Part shown: piece after piece, positions 1 through 11,054 of the stretch
Numbering within the stretch: position 1 is the first letter of the stretch
How the letters are laid out: the number at the start of each line of letters is the position of its first letter
NCBI RefSeq assembly: GCF_036669915.1
Contig: NC_089319.1
Location: forward strand, 22,548,524 to 22,612,523
DNA from: Pocillopora verrucosa
Taxonomy: Eukaryota > Cnidaria > Anthozoa > Scleractinia > Pocilloporidae
Direction: 5' to 3'
DNA: 64,000 nucleotides
Position numbers and translations under genes: made by a program
Notes under the pieces: generated by a model
Databases searched by the model: none
The model's input: the letters and a program-made list of their open reading frames with translations, nothing else
What the model was told of the DNA's origin: nothing

Positions 1-1922
1 GACTGTTCAGATTAAGCTGAGAACTTAGCCCACCTGTAGGAAGCTTGTTGCTGGTCCGTGGGGTGACACTTGCAGGCAGGTTTCTTTCTGAAGAGTAGTG
101 CGATAGTTTGTAAAAGATATAAAGCACAACCACGAGCGAAAAAATTATTCCAACGTTAGTGTAGTTGATTCGCATTATATTCATGAAAGCCAGCTGTTAA
201 AATGAACGATCGAACTTTCAGAGTACGGATGATTTCATTCCGAACTGTCTCCCGATCTGGGACCAATCTTACCTAGAGCCCGCTGTTCTTTACAATCAGC
301 AGTAAAATGAAACAAAGTTAGTCCTATCATGTATGGATCATATAGACTGATCATGTTAGCCGTTGAAGCTATGGACGCGCGAGGGCATGGGACAAAATTA
401 AGCAAAGGGTGGAGCGTTAGTTTATATCGCTTGATTATTTTTTCGGTAAAATTTCCGCACTGGCACAAATCTGTTTTTCCAATGGAAATGTATTGCTTTT
501 GTCATTGTTTTCTCTAGCCAAGAACTGAATGTATGATGGAGCTGTGCGGAAATTTTACCATTTTTTCTCTATATTAATCAATGTATATTCAGAGATTAAT
601 TCAGGAATTGAAAAGAATAGGCGAAAACACCTGACGTTTCGACATCATCATTACGTGCGTTTTTAGCTCAAAATAAAAACTAAAACAATTGAAAGGTTAA
701 CTAATGCGAAAAAAGCGTCATTTTGTTCCATTTGAACAAACAAAAACAATGACGGTGCTTCTAATAGTTCTTCGTGAATCAATAGCTAATTAATTTCGAG
801 GTCAGTTTTAACAACAGCAACTTTGTGTAGTGAAACAAACACTGCAGCGCAGTAGTGCGATAGCTGAGTCTCGATCTACGAAAATTTTATCTGTGAGCTG
901 ATGTACATCCATGAAAACTCAGCGTATAATCGCACTTCATTTGGCCCACGCAGTGTATGTTTACTCAACTCAGTTTTTTTAAAGCACCTGGGCCATTACA
1001 CTATTTATTCACATGGATCTATTGGACTCACAATTCAGTGCCATTTATTTTGCAGTGGAACTGTTTGGAACTTTTTTGGTCCACAAAGGTAACGGGTTTT
1101 ATTCTCTCACTTTGAATTTATGGCAAAGTTGTATATCTTTTCATGAATACGCTTTCTATCAGTTGAAATATTTGCGTAATTAATTTCATTTATTGATAGA
1201 CTGAAAAAATCGTCGTTCAGTGTATGACTTCTTTGTGCTAAGCCCGTCGATGAAACTTAATATGATCTGTTTCGTTAAAAAATATTTAAGAGTCACGAAA
1301 CGCACGTTTTGTTACACCGAGATGGAGAGCGGGAAGGAGGGATTTATCCATAACTCCAAAGTGGCTGAAGACTCGGAATGACCCTGTAAAACATCTGAGT
1401 ATACAATAAACTTCAAGATTGAGAAATTATATTTTAAAATAAATTATATCTTCCCGAGACGAGAAATTCATTTTCTTCCATAATTTTATCGTGTAACCAT
1501 GTAGCTGAACGAAGTCAACCGATATGACTCCTCTTCAGTTGGAATCCACCTTAGAATGCATGAATGGAAATCTGCCGTCGAGGATCCAGCCAACGAACGG
1601 AATGAGAGAGAAAGAGAGGAAATAATCAAAATACTATCACAGGGAAAATCATTAAATTGCGAGCGTTGTGAGGAGTCGCAGCCATTTAATACGCGAAGGT
1701 CTATAGACTGAAGCTTTTGTTGCAACAAAGGGAATAACTTCACCGTGCTTCAGTTACGAAGATTTTGTTTTATTTTCCACAGTGCAAGCCTCCCTCTGTC
1801 TTGAGTGAACCCAAAGCTTACAAGCTCACTTCAGATAACGAAGTGAATCGTTTTCATCGTTTTGTTCAAAGTCAGCAAGAAATTACATATCGGCAAATAA
1901 CATCAAGAAGTGTGGGTCATCG
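1..1922. other. 5' flank, no gene seen
   Basis: AT-rich DNA with only short ORFs of up to 85 codons that have no recognisable motif. The last few hundred bases should contain the promoter and 5' UTR of the GPCR gene that begins at 1923. The reading frame of that GPCR stays open for a short way upstream of its first ATG, so an additional upstream exon cannot be excluded. Confidence 0.5.
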
Positions 1923-2903
1923 ATGGCTTTTCCCTCTGAGGCTGAAGGCATCGTTTGGTGCAGTATTTTTACATTAGCATCCGCCTTGATTGTAATTGGA
2001 AATCTATTGACTATTATCCTCTTTACAGTAAACAAAAGACTTCGTAAGAAAAGTTTGATCCTTGTCATCAACATGGCGGTTTCTGATCTGATGTTGGGAG
2101 CTATATCTCTACCCCTTTACATTTACTTGGTTGGTGTATCCGATTATCAGCTTTGGACTGAAACTCTGGACCTGAATGTTCCCTTTTTAATCGCTGATAT
2201 CCTTGCAACGAAAGCGTCATTAATATCTGCAACCTTCATTTCTTGTGAGAGGTTTTACGCTATATATTGGCCGTTTAAACACCGAACATTAACGACTCAA
2301 ACATACTATATTGTGATTTTCATAGTCTGGACTTTAGCTCTCCTTAATACTTGCATATTTCAAATGTCCAGCCTGCGAAAACTTTTTCCCTATATTTTGT
2401 TGTCACTCGGTTCGACCTCAGCGATTATCATATGCAGTTGTAACATCGCTATCTGGAGAAAGTTTCAACTTCAAGGAATTGTCGCAGGCTCGCAACATCA
2501 AAACAGGGACTTACAAAATGAACGCCTGACAAAGATTCTATTGTTTGTTTCTGTCCTTGCATTACTATATTGGCTTCCTTATATTATTGTTACCAGTTTA
2601 ATTTTATTATTAGATTTCAACTTTATGATATCGTGGAGATGTCTTGTTATAATCGACTTTGTTAATTATGCCAACGCATTTGTAAATCCAGCTGTGTATA
2701 CACTGAGAATACCACAGTTTCGACAAGCTTTATCTCGGTGCTGTTTGGTCAAGCGAGTTGTGGTGAACAGCGAAAATTCTGCAACTGGCCAGGGGGATGA
2801 AGCGTCCTCAAGGGCGCCGATATCACTTATAACATTACAAACTGAGTCTGGACGTGACCTGCAACCACTGAAGAATGAGGAGATTATGGAAACCAAAGTG
2901 TGA
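1923..2903 (+). CDS. rhodopsin-family GPCR (GPCR-A, full-length copy)
   Basis: Intronless 326-residue class A seven-transmembrane receptor, expected at the plasma membrane and coupled to G proteins; the ligand is unknown. Visible hallmarks are IGN in TM1 (N27), NMAVSDL in TM2 (D55), SCERF at the end of TM3 (E109-R110-F111 in place of DRY), WLP in TM6 (W218-P220) and NPAVY in TM7 (N256 to Y260), followed by a 60-residue cytoplasmic tail. The N-terminus is very short and begins where the related GPCR-B reads IPSKAES. It is about half identical to GPCR-B downstream, so the two are old paralogues. The segment from 2111 onward is repeated at 8474, where the start of the gene is missing. The overall look is of the adenosine/melanocortin-like receptor expansions of anthozoans, but the subfamily is not certain. 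Confidence 0.9.
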   Translation: MAFPSEAEGIVWCSIFTLASALIVIGNLLTIILFTVNKRLRKKSLILVINMAVSDLMLGAISLPLYIYLVGVSDYQLWTETLDLNVPFLIADILATKASLISATFISCERFYAIYWPFKHRTLTTQTYYIVIFIVWTLALLNTCIFQMSSLRKLFPYILLSLGSTSAIIICSCNIAIWRKFQLQGIVAGSQHQNRDLQNERLTKILLFVSVLALLYWLPYIIVTSLILLLDFNFMISWRCLVIIDFVNYANAFVNPAVYTLRIPQFRQALSRCCLVKRVVVNSENSATGQGDEASSRAPISLITLQTESGRDLQPLKNEEIMETKV

Positions 2904-4685
2904 TCAACCAAAAATTAAAAACAGAGTTAAAATGTGCAAGAGAATATAAGCTATATATTCTCTTTAAATAAGTCATTTTAAAATTGCCTCAGTCCTTTGT
3001 AATCTAACCATGTGCATGAGTTCTTAAGAGATCAGAGAAAGGCTTATCTAGAGAATCTGACCATTATTAACAAACCTCATTTTATTTTGTGCCTTTTTTT
3101 CGTAAGGTGAATTTAATTCACGGAAAAAATAGTGGAGTAGCATACTCATTATAAAGAGCCAGCTTTTTCGATTGCTGATCGAGCTCGTTGGTATACTGGC
3201 GCTTCTAAGAACTTTGGCTACTAGCAGCTGCCTATGCTGACTAAGGCCCGCAGTTATTTGGGGTCAGCGTCAACTCTTACAGAGATTATCATCTCTTATC
3301 ATGTGAATCATAAAGATTCGCGAATGGAGAAGGAATCAAAACTGAACTACAGCACGCTCCTATGACTTATAAAATATAAATCTCACATGGCTTTTTCAAT
3401 CCTTGTTATGTTTTTTGATAAGGGCTTTTATACTTCGTAGTGAAAATTAGTGAGATATTTTCAATTGCCTAAGTAATCAACGAACACATCGGTTGACAAC
3501 GTCTGTAAGACATGTCTGAATAATAAATAGCCAAAATACAACATGAGAATCGACGTATACCGTAAGTCATCAACCTTGGATGGCGCTTTTCTCTGCGACC
3601 TGAACCAAAAGCCCGAATATGAAACGCATACAAGGCAATGAATTAGAAAATGATTAACAAATGAAGTGAAATTTACCAAATAAGTGCAAAATGTGTGAAA
3701 TATGCTAAGGATATCGATATATAGTGAAAGATGAACTATCCCCTTAACCCACCGAAGTAAACAAACTTAAATTCAAGTTCAGAATCCTATTTAAAATTTC
3801 GGCCGAAAAGAGGGGTGCTTATTGGAAGGAGAACGTCTAATCCAGGGGGGTATTGGTTCCGCTAAAGTTGAAGCTTAAAAAGTTATAAACTGGAGATAAT
3901 GTACTGGAGTCTCCTTCCCTATGTTGAATCGTTACTGCGCTTCATGTAACAGAAAACGCTGAAACAGTTTGAACATAAATTTTTGGTACATCTGCTATAT
4001 CTATATTTTATACTTTTAGCTCTGACCTTTTTCCTGGCTGTGAAAATTGTTTTTTCAGCTCATAACGAACGCGGAAGTTGTAGACTCACCAGAATTCACA
4101 AAATTATTTGACGGAGGAAGTGTAAGAATATTAATGTGGCAGAAAGCAAACAACTTAGGTCATCCAACAATCTTCACATATGAAAACTTGCCATCAAAAT
4201 TTGTTTAGCCTAATAATTCTTTCTTAAAATTCAAAGTTAATGATTTTAACTAGTCTTTCAGGCATGTACTAGCTAAAAAAAGTCATCAGAGGAGGACTTT
4301 TCTGTCACCTTAAAGGCTACGCAGATAAATTTCTGAAGTCCTTCGGGCACGTAGCAATAAACTATGTTTAATTGACATTTTTGACATCCGTTCTAAACTT
4401 TCAGAACAATCCAAGGGAGTACTGGTTCTGCTGAAGCTGAAGCTCAAAAATTTATGAAAAACAGTTGCAATTGACATGTTTAATATCCGTTCTAGAATTT
4501 CAGAACAATCCAGGGGAATATCGATTCCGCTAAAGCTGAAGCTTAAATGCTTTTTAAGGAAATAAAAGGCTAACCGAAATATCCGCAGTTTGACTTCGAC
4601 CGCGACCCATCCTTATCAACGCCGAGCTATCCTCTACCTCTCTTTGAAACTAAAACGGTTACATACATTCTGACAAAAGTCAGCG
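2904..4685. other. spacer between GPCR-A and GPCR-B
   Basis: Non-coding. Repeated almost unchanged at 9267-11054 as part of the 6.4 kb tandem duplication. The part from about 4050 holds a segment that reappears, more diverged, at 15640-15985. It also holds three short related modules around 3838-3880, 4410-4450 and 4503-4548. Confidence 0.7.
3836..4548 (+). repeat. three short modules upstream of GPCR-B
   Basis: Three degenerate copies of a roughly 45 bp module, with the core TTCCGCTAAAGCTGAAGCTT, occur at about 3838-3880, 4410-4450 and 4503-4548. The last two are about 95 bp apart and also share the flanking TTTCAGAACAATCCA. The same trio lies upstream of the second GPCR-B at about 10205-10250, 10783-10820 and 10875-10917. 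The core resembles the start of the GPCR-B coding region, where CTTCTAAAGCTGAAAGTATC encodes SKAESI. Confidence 0.6.
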
Positions 4686-5708
4686 ATGAATAAAACAACA
4701 GCAGTGAACATCAGCAGAGACAACGGATCTGGGTTATCAGGTGATATTCCTTCTAAAGCTGAAAGTATCGTTTGGTGCAGTGTTCTCGTACTGGCATCTG
4801 CCTTGATTGTCATTGGAAACATACCCACTATCGTTCTCTTTGTTGGTAACAAGAGACTTCGCAAGAAAAGTCTGTTTCTCGTCATCAATATGGCGGTTGC
4901 AGATCTGATGTTAGGGGCTGTATCTCTTCCTTTCTATATTTACCGAATTGGCCAGGTCGGTTACCACCTATGGACAGCATCAATGGACATTTATCTCGAA
5001 TCGTTCAGTGTTATTGCTGATAACGTTCCTACAGTAGCTTCACTAGTATCTGCGACCTCCATATCCTGTGAAAGGTTTTACGCCTTATATCGGCCGTTTA
5101 AACACCGATCCCTCACGAAGCGAACATACCTCATTATAATTCTAATGCTGTGGACAATTTCCGCCCTTGATACCGCCCTCTTTTTTCTTTCATTCCACCT
5201 TCGTTTTCCTAAACATTATCATTATTATTGGTTGACTTTGGGTTCGATATCAATTGCTATCATGTGTGGTTGTAACATCGCCATATGGAGAAAATTTCGA
5301 CGCGGAACTGTCCCTGGAACACAACATCAAAATAGGGACTTACAAAAAAAGCGTCTGACGACGACTTTGCTGTTTGTTTCTATTCTTGCCTTGCTTTCTT
5401 GGCTTCCATATATTATTTCAAACACCTTAGTATTTCTAACTGATCTCAACATACCTCAGAGATATTTGGTGGCTATTAATTTTGTCAACTATTCGAGCGC
5501 ATTTATAAATCCAATTATATACGCATTTAAAATACCAGAGTTTCGACAGGCGTTGGCTCGATCCTTTGTAAGGCGGCGAGCTACTGTGAAAGTTGAAAAC
5601 ATTGAAATAAGGGTTGATAAAAGAGCTGCTTCGACGAAAGTGACACCGCTTAGAATATTAGAAGGTGATGTTAGGTTCGATGTGGAAGTTGTGGATACAA
5701 GCCTTTAA
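4686..5708 (+). CDS. rhodopsin-family GPCR (GPCR-B, first copy)
   Basis: Intronless 340-residue class A GPCR. The extracellular N-terminus carries NKT and NIS glycosylation sequons (N2, N8). TM1 has N45, TM2 has D73 in VADLMLG, TM3 ends SCERF (E129-R130-F131), TM6 carries SWLP (W239, P241) and TM7 ends NPIIY (N275 to Y279) followed by FRQAL of helix 8. The C-tail is basic and then acidic. A polyadenylation signal follows at 5866. Its sister at 11055 is about 95 percent identical at protein level by eye. Relation to adenosine/melanocortin-like cnidarian receptors is an inference; the ligand is unknown. Confidence 0.92.
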   Translation: MNKTTAVNISRDNGSGLSGDIPSKAESIVWCSVLVLASALIVIGNIPTIVLFVGNKRLRKKSLFLVINMAVADLMLGAVSLPFYIYRIGQVGYHLWTASMDIYLESFSVIADNVPTVASLVSATSISCERFYALYRPFKHRSLTKRTYLIIILMLWTISALDTALFFLSFHLRFPKHYHYYWLTLGSISIAIMCGCNIAIWRKFRRGTVPGTQHQNRDLQKKRLTTTLLFVSILALLSWLPYIISNTLVFLTDLNIPQRYLVAINFVNYSSAFINPIIYAFKIPEFRQALARSFVRRRATVKVENIEIRVDKRAASTKVTPLRILEGDVRFDVEVVDTSL

Positions 5709-7795
5709 GAAACCAAGAAAAAGAAATATAAAGGCCACTTCAAAGTGCCTTTTTTACAACAAGTTTGATCATTTCGGCGATGTAACATTACCTGTTGTTA
5801 ATTAAGAGAGAGACTCTTTGTGAAAAGCCCTACAATCACCTTTCATATTCCGTTATTTTTTAATTAATAAACGACAATAATTTTCTCTTTATTTGTTGGG
5901 CGTATTGCATATGCCAAAAAATAGACATTTTAAATAGAAAAATAAATGATTATCATAAGGTACTTTGCAATAATTATCAGGAGTAAAAGTGGACCGGGGG
6001 AGTTGAAAAAAATTAGACGGGTGGGGGGGGGGTGACTGACCCTAAGCCATCTCTGTGATGAGAAAAAAAATTAAGACAACCTGAGGCAGACTCAGCCATG
6101 TATAGCTTAGTGGATAGGAAAGAAAAATTAATAAGCCAAGTTCTGGCTTGCATTCAAGCTGTTTAAAATATCATGGAAACCGAAGGTAATGACAAATATA
6201 GTGCCGGACTTGCAGCCGCAATCCAGCGATTCAGACTCAGACGGATCGGATGTGGGGCGGCCTTGTTAAACATAATTATGAACTACGTAGAGAGGGGTGG
6301 GGTGGAATAACTTTTGGGGGGCGTCCGATTGAGCTAAGAGTTCAACTTACCTTTGTTAATGGAGGGGAAGGGGGAAGGGGGGGGGGAGCACCAACTAATT
6401 TTTTGTTTCTTTCCTATTTTTTTGGGTGCCTCTCTTCTGATAAATATTTCCCAGTTCGTAATCGGGACTTGCGTTTTTAATAAATGTTTTCAACCATACG
6501 TTTCGAAGTCCTCTTTGGGAAAAAAGAAACTCTTTAGAGGCAGTGAATGAATTATTTGTTTGAAGATACTACGCTGATGAGGTCTCATTGAGGTCTAATG
6601 AGACCGAAACAGCTGTTCATGGTTTACTTCAGTTCTTAATCTCCTTAAGAAAAAAGAAACAATGATTCAGTGTCTCAAAATTATCGCTTTAAGGCGCATT
6701 CTGTGGCCGCAACATATAATTTTGAAACATCAACGTAGCTCTGATCGTATTTTTCACAGGAACCAAGTTTTAATGTCAGGTTTTTATGCAAGTATACAGG
6801 TTTATGTCACCCGTCACTACCAGTCACTATCAGACATATGCCAAATTCGGCGACACACCGTTGTATAGATTGGAAAAAGTTTTTACTCTTCTTGACATTT
6901 TTACTGACCATTTGGGTCGAACTTAACTTTGTCTATACCATGTTCAGTTTCTAAGTAAGCGTAACTATTCCTTGAAGCTTGGAGATAGGAAAATTTATGT
7001 TGAATTGATCAAAAATCAATTAGCATATTATGACCTTTATTAATTATTCACAAGCGCCAAACAGTCAAATTGGTGATATGCACTCCGTCTCGCAAAGAAT
7101 TGCGTCGTCGCAAGTATGATTTAATGATCTAACAATTTTAGTCGCAGCTAGCTTACGGGTAGGCGAGAAGTCTGCAAGGGGTTTAACACAGGTAATATTG
7201 AGGTATCAGACTCCCGGTAACTACTTTCTGGCTCTTCTAAGATCTCTCCGCGGGAGGAGAAACGCGCGTCCTGCAGCGCTAATAATCATGTAATAATAGG
7301 GACCTGCTTGCCTACTAAGATGCAGCTGACATTCGTCTTTTCCTCTATAGACTGACGCTCTCCTCTTGGGGAATCAACCACAGCAAACATATCACAGAAA
7401 AATTCGTGAAGACATCCGCAGCTTTCTATTTGCGATCTCAGACCGTCTGAATGTTTTCAGCGCGTGAAGCGACCTAACCTACCAGTCGGCGACAAGTAGT
7501 TTTGTAAATGAATAAAGGAGTAAGTTTCCAAATAAACTGTGGTGCTGCCTCAGGTTCATGACTACTAAAAAGACGCTATACTAGGGGAGATCTAAGCATG
7601 ATTAAAAATTGATGCAAACGTTTTTTAAAAAAACTGCTTTTGGATGATGAGTTGTCATAAAAAATGTGGCGATAATGTTTAATATATTTTTTCTCCTCGT
7701 TTCCTTTCAGCTCACTGAGATTTAAGCTACTACGTCGTACTGACAGTCAGTACTTCTATTATTGCCTAAAACTGAGGAAACTATTCCCTTAAAAT
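5709..7795. other. spacer between GPCR-B and the truncated GPCR-C
   Basis: Non-coding; matches 12078-14545 of the second unit apart from indels. About 270 bp at 5962-6232 are absent from the second unit. A 530 bp block of the second unit (13771-14300) is absent here at 7551/7552. A G-rich stretch at 6361-6389 is short compared with its counterpart. Short ORFs are low-complexity or random. Confidence 0.65.
5866..5871 (+). promoter_or_regulatory. polyadenylation signal of GPCR-B
   Basis: AATAAA lies 158 bp after the stop codon in an AT-rich context and is conserved in the second unit. Confidence 0.5.
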
Positions 7796-8474
7796 TCAGA
7801 AACGACGAAATTGTCTGATTATGTCCTTCACTCCAGCTCTCACCCCTCTAATCTTCTAGCAGTAAAGTATCGGGTTTATTGATGAGTTTGACAAAAACAG
7901 AACTCCTGTGATGTACCATGCCAGATCAATCGCCGATGCATGAGGGTTATTACTAACATCAATGACTGCACGTAATGCTATGACTGTAGAAAATGGAAGA
8001 TAACAAAAAAGTAATGTGAACTGTATCCATAACGCGCTAGTCACTGTTCTACTTTACCAAGCCATATTCATTTGGAATTTTTGTTCTCGTGGCTGGAAGA
8101 CACGCTTTTGAACTTGAATTTGGTGGTTGCGTAAGGTTAGATAAATTCTCAAGTAACAGAAACTTGCTGTCAAAAGGCACAACAATAATGTTACAGCAGT
8201 CAAGGCTGCGGCAATGCGAAATTTGTACAGCCACAACATTGAACCGATAACGGTGTAAAGGGTAAAAACAGCCAGAAGAGTCCGTATTCTTGTAAGTGTG
8301 ACCATGTTTCTGTATCTCATTCTTAGTACCAAAGCCAAATATCTGTCCACACTGATCGCAGTCACTGTTAGCACCGAGACTCCTCGTAAAATTGTGCTCG
8401 TGAGGACAAACGGGATTTGTAGATAGAGACAACCTTTGGAGTGTTTTGGGGAGAATATGAAGGCAACTAACAGA
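7796..8474 (-). pseudogene. 5'-truncated GPCR-C pseudogene
   Basis: Reverse-strand copy of the C-terminal two thirds of GPCR-C, from just before TM3 (including the DRY motif) to the stop. It lacks the N-terminus, TM1 and TM2, which were cut off at the duplication junction 8474. Compared with the intact gene at 14546-15496 it has two nonsense changes: Tyr TAC to TAA at 8054-8056 (in MNMAWYS) and Trp TGG to TAG at 7856-7858 (just after NPILYC). Without a start and with two stops it cannot make a receptor. The remaining sequence is otherwise nearly identical to the intact gene. Confidence 0.92.
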
Positions 8475-9266
8475 CCCCTTTACATTTACTTGGTTGGTAT
8501 ATCGGATTATCAGCTTTGGACTGAAACTCTGGACCTGAATGTTCCCTTTTTAATCGCTGATATCCTTGCAACGAAAGCGTCATTAATATCTGCAACCTTC
8601 ATTTCTTGTGAGAGGTTTTACGCTATATATTGGCCGTTTAAACACCGAACATTAACGACTCGAACATACTATATGGTAATTTTCATAGTCTGGACTTTAG
8701 CTCTCCTTAATACTTGCATATTTCAAATGTCCAGCCTGCGAAAACTTTTTCCCTATATTTTGTTGTCACTCGGTTCGACCTCAGCGATTATCATATGCGG
8801 TTGTAACATCGCTATCTGGAGAAAGTTTCAACTTCAAGGAATTGTCGCAGGCTCGCAACATCAAAACAGGGACTTACAAAATGAACGCCTGACAAAGATT
8901 CTATTGTTTGTTTCTGTCCTTGCATTACTATTTTGGCTTCCTTATATTATTGTTACCAGTTTAATTTTATTATTAGATTTCAACTTTATGATATCGTGGA
9001 GATGTCTTGTTATAATCGACTTTGTTAATTATGCCAACGCATTTGTAAATCCAGCTGTGTATACACTGAGAATACCACAGTTTCGACAAGCTTTATCTCG
9101 GTGCTGTTTGGTCAAGCGAGTTGTGGTGAACAGCGAAAATTCTGCAACTGGCCAGGGGGATGAAGCGTCCTCAAGGGCGCCGATATCACTTATAACATTA
9201 CAAACTGAGTCTGGACGTGACCTGCAACCACTGAAGAATGAGGAGATTATGGAAACCAAAGTGTGA
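8457..9266 (+). pseudogene. 5'-truncated GPCR-A copy with chimeric start
   Basis: The frame from residue PLYIYL of TM2 to the end of GPCR-A is intact and nearly identical to 1975-2903, including SCERF, FWLP and NPAVY. TM1 and most of TM2 are missing. The first in-frame ATG, at 8457, lies in DNA that is antisense to GPCR-C and adds only MKATNR before the receptor sequence. A five- to six-helix product is possible but unlikely to signal. The original promoter is also lost. I call it a truncated pseudogene, while noting that no internal stop has accumulated. Confidence 0.82.
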
Positions 9267-11054
9267 TCAACCAAAAATTAAAAACAGAGTTAAAATGTGC
9301 AAGAGAATATAAGCTATATATTCTCTTTAAATAAGTCATTTTAAAATTGCTTCAGTCCTTTGTAATCTAACCGTGTGCATGAGTTCTTAAGAGATCAGAG
9401 AAAGGCTTATCTAGAGAATCTGACCATTATTAACAAACCTCATTTTATTTTGTGCCTTTTTTTTCGTAAGGTGAATTTAATTCACGGAAAAAATAGTGGA
9501 GTAGCATACCCATTTTAAAGAGCCAGCTTTTTCGATTGCTGATCGAGCTCGTTGGTATACTGGCGCTTCTAAGAACTTTGGCTACTAACAGCTGCCTATG
9601 CTGACTAAGGCCCGCAGTTATTTCGGGTCAGCGTCAACTCTTACAGAGATTATCATCTCTTATCATGTGAATCATAAAGATTCGCGAATGGAGAAGGAAT
9701 CAAAACTTAACTATAGCACGCTCCTATGACTTATAAAATATAAATCTCACATGGCTTTTTCAATCCTTGTTATGTTTCTTGATAAGGGCTTTTATACTTC
9801 GTTGTGAAAATCAGTGAGATATTTTCAATTGCCTAAGTAATCAACGAACACATCGGTTGACAACGTCTGTAAGACATGTCTGAATAGTAAATAGCCAAAA
9901 TACAACATGAGAATCAACGTATACCGTAAGTCATCAACCTTGGATGACGCTTTTCTCTGCGACCTGAGCCAAAAGCCCGAATATGAAACGCATACAAGGC
10001 AATGAATTAGAAAAATGATTAACAAATGAAGTGAAATTTGCCAAATAAGTGCAAAATATATGTGAAATAAGCTAAGGATATCGATATATAGTGAAAGATG
10101 AACTATCCCCTTAACCCACCGAAGTAAACAAACTTAAATTCAAGTTCAGAATCCTATTTAAAATTTCGGCCGAAAAGAGGGGTGCTTATTGGAAGGAGAA
10201 CGTCTAATCCAGGGGGGTATTGGTTCCGCTAAGGTTGAAGCTTAAAAAGTTATAAACTGGAGATAATCTACTGGAGTCTCCTTCCCTATGTTGAATTGTT
10301 ACTGTGCTTCATGTAACCGAGAACGTGAAACAGTTTGAACATAAATTTTTGGTACATCTGTTATATCTATATTTTATACTTTTAGCTCTGACCTTTTACC
10401 TGACTGTGAAAATTGTTTTTTCAGCTCATAACGAACGCGGAAGTTGTAGACTCACCAGAATTAAAAAAAGTATTTGACCGAGGAAGTGTAAGAATATTAA
10501 AATGCAGCAGAAAGCAAACAACTTAGGTCATCCAATAATAATCAGATATGAAAACCTGCCATCAAAATTTGTTTAGCTTAGTAATTTTTTCTAAAATTCA
10601 AAGTTAAATGATTTTAACTAGTCTTTCAGGCATGCACTGGCTAAAAAAAAAATCCTCGGAGGAGGACTTTTCTGACACCTTAAAGGCTACACAGATAAAT
10701 TTCTGAAATCCTTCGGGCACTGAGTATTAAACAATGTTGACTTGACATGTTTGACATCCGTCCTAGAATTTCCGAACAATCCAAGGGGGTATTGGTTCCG
10801 CTGAAGCTGAAGCTCAAAAATTTATGAAAAACAATTGCAATTGACATGTTTAACATCCGTTCTAGAATTTCAGAACAATCCAGGGGAATATCGATTCCAC
10901 TAAAGCTGAAGCTTAAATGCACTTTAAGGAAATAAAAGGCTAACCGAAATATCCGCAGTTTGACTTCGACCGCGACCCATCCTTATCAACGCAGAGCTAT
11001 CCTCTACCCCTCTTTAAAACTAAACGGTTTCATTCATTCTGACAAAACTCAGCG
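9267..11054. other. spacer, unit 2
   Basis: Second copy of 2904-4685 with scattered substitutions and small indels. It contains the three short modules described at 3836-4548. No gene is seen. Confidence 0.7.

Larger units (their letters stand above)
2111..8474 (+). repeat. tandem duplication, unit 1
   Basis: First copy of a direct tandem duplication of about 6.36 kb. It begins inside GPCR-A (2111) and ends inside the reverse-strand GPCR-C (8474, equivalent to 15224). The offset to unit 2 is 6363 at the end of GPCR-A and 6369 across GPCR-B. It grows to about 6747 by GPCR-C through indels. Identity is very high in coding and non-coding parts, so the event is recent. Confidence 0.93.
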
